DNA of 21,620 nt, taken from an uncultured Eubacteriales bacterium (GTDB lineage: Bacteria > Bacillota > Clostridia > Peptostreptococcales > Anaerovoracaceae). Within the stretch, counting starts at the first letter, position 1; each line of letters starts with the position of its first letter. The notes beneath the pieces were generated by a model. It saw nothing but the letters and a program-made list of their open reading frames with translations. It had not been told where the DNA came from and ran no database searches. Shown here piece by piece: positions 21,198 through 21,620 of this stretch. The DNA lies in NCBI GenBank assembly GCA_900542565.1, contig UQOC01000036.1:1-21620 (forward strand). The letters run 5' to 3'. The position numbers and the translations under genes were made by a program.

Positions 21198-21620
21198 GAC
21201 AGCTCGAATTGAAAAAACTTCTGCTCCCCAACCTGCCCTATCTGCTGATCGGCCTCTATGCCACCAAGCTGGGCGAGGCATGGCGGCTGGCTCCGGGCGC
21301 GGACGCTTCGGCCAAGCTGCTGGGCCTGATGGATGGATTTGCCGCCGCCTTTCAGTCGGCGCTCCCCAGCTTTCACCCGGTTGACCTGCTGGTGGGCCTT
21401 TGCTGCGGGGCTGCCCTGCGGCTGGCTGTTTACTTCAAAGGCAAGAACGCCAAGAAGTACCGCAAGAACATGGAATACGGTTCTGCCCGCTGGGGTACGG
21501 CGGAGGACATCAAGCCGTTTATGGACCCGGTGTTTGAGAATAACATCATTCTCACCCAGACGGAACGGCTGACGATGAACAGCCGCCCCAAAGACCCCAG
21601 GACAGCCAGGAATAAGAATG
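21194..21620 (+). CDS. VirD4/TraG/PcfC-type coupling protein, N-terminal part (truncated by window end)
   Basis: An open frame of 142 codons from ATG 21194 to the window end with no stop. The ATG overlaps the PcfB-like stop (ATGA). It has two membrane segments near the N-terminus (about residues 8-24 and 63-81), as in VirD4-type coupling proteins. EYGSARWGTAEDIKPFMDP (from residue 94) and NNIILTQTERLTMNSRPKDP are hallmarks of the family in this class of ICE. The Walker A ATPase motif should follow just beyond the window. It delivers the relaxase-bound DNA strand to the type IV secretion channel. Confidence 0.88.
   Translation, partial: MRQLELKKLLLPNLPYLLIGLYATKLGEAWRLAPGADASAKLLGLMDGFAAAFQSALPSFHPVDLLVGLCCGAALRLAVYFKGKNAKKYRKNMEYGSARWGTAEDIKPFMDPVFENNIILTQTERLTMNSRPKDPRTARNKN

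Larger units (their letters stand above)
16080..21620 (+). mobile_element. Integrative and conjugative element (Tn1549/CTn-like), left part, truncated by window end
   Basis: From 16517 on, composition shifts to GC-rich DNA with CGC, CTG and GCC codons, unlike the AGA/ATA-rich genes before. All genes are co-oriented and form a typical ICE series: ParB-like, small unknowns, replication-initiator-A-like, PcfB-like, VirD4/PcfC-like. The exact left end is not determined. The change lies between the ligA stop (15925) and about 16300; 16080 is a working estimate just after the sigma-54 promoter. Integrase, relaxase and type IV secretion genes are not in the window and should lie downstream. Confidence 0.75.

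Overview
The window looks like the chromosome of a low-to-moderate GC anaerobic member of Bacillota, class Clostridia. Evidence: the 3' end of the S10/spc/alpha ribosomal operon (rpsD tail, rpoA, rplQ), a pcrA-ligA pair, strong AGGAGG-type ribosome binding sites throughout, and heavy use of AGA/AGG arginine and ATA isoleucine codons. A GC-richer conjugative element, rich in CGC/CTG codons, is inserted after ligA. No species call is possible from sequence alone.

Region 1 (1-1481): tail of rpsD, then rpoA and rplQ, closed by a clear intrinsic terminator. Region 2 (1482-9681): an intergenic region with a near-consensus sigma-A promoter, two TGTATACA palindromes and a degenerate tandem repeat. 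It is followed by six co-oriented, tightly spaced genes: IclR regulator, NhaC-type antiporter, SsnA/AtzA-like amidohydrolase, cytosolic CapA-like metallophosphoesterase-fold protein, allantoinase/hydantoinase-like cyclic amidohydrolase, and an M20 hydantoinase/carbamoylase-family amidase. The set reads as uptake plus stepwise hydrolysis of an N-heterocycle or ureide: remove an exocyclic group, open the ring, then remove the carbamoyl group. The substrate cannot be read from the sequence. This is the best candidate for an undescribed pathway.

Region 3 (9682-11587): a class I/II aminotransferase and an overlapping Lrp/AsnC regulator. Their promoter is embedded in a 14-bp inverted repeat, and the unit ends in a strong terminator. 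Region 4 (11588-15925): pcrA helicase and an unusual NAD-dependent DNA ligase, a normal housekeeping repair pair.

Region 5 (15926-16516): about 590 bases without a convincing gene but full of signals. These are AT-rich direct repeats, a G9 tract, an intrinsic terminator, an exact sigma-54 -24/-12 promoter match, a run of nested inverted repeats resembling a structured RNA, and two further terminator-like hairpins. The boundary between chromosome and mobile element probably lies here.

Region 6 (16517-21620, cut by the window end): left part of an integrative and conjugative element resembling the Tn1549/CTn class. It encodes a ParB-like protein, a Cys-rich conserved protein, two small unknowns, a replication-initiator-A-like helix-turn-helix protein, a deoxyribosyltransferase-like protein, another unknown, a PcfB-like relaxosome protein and the start of a VirD4/PcfC coupling protein. 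The transfer machinery should continue beyond the window.
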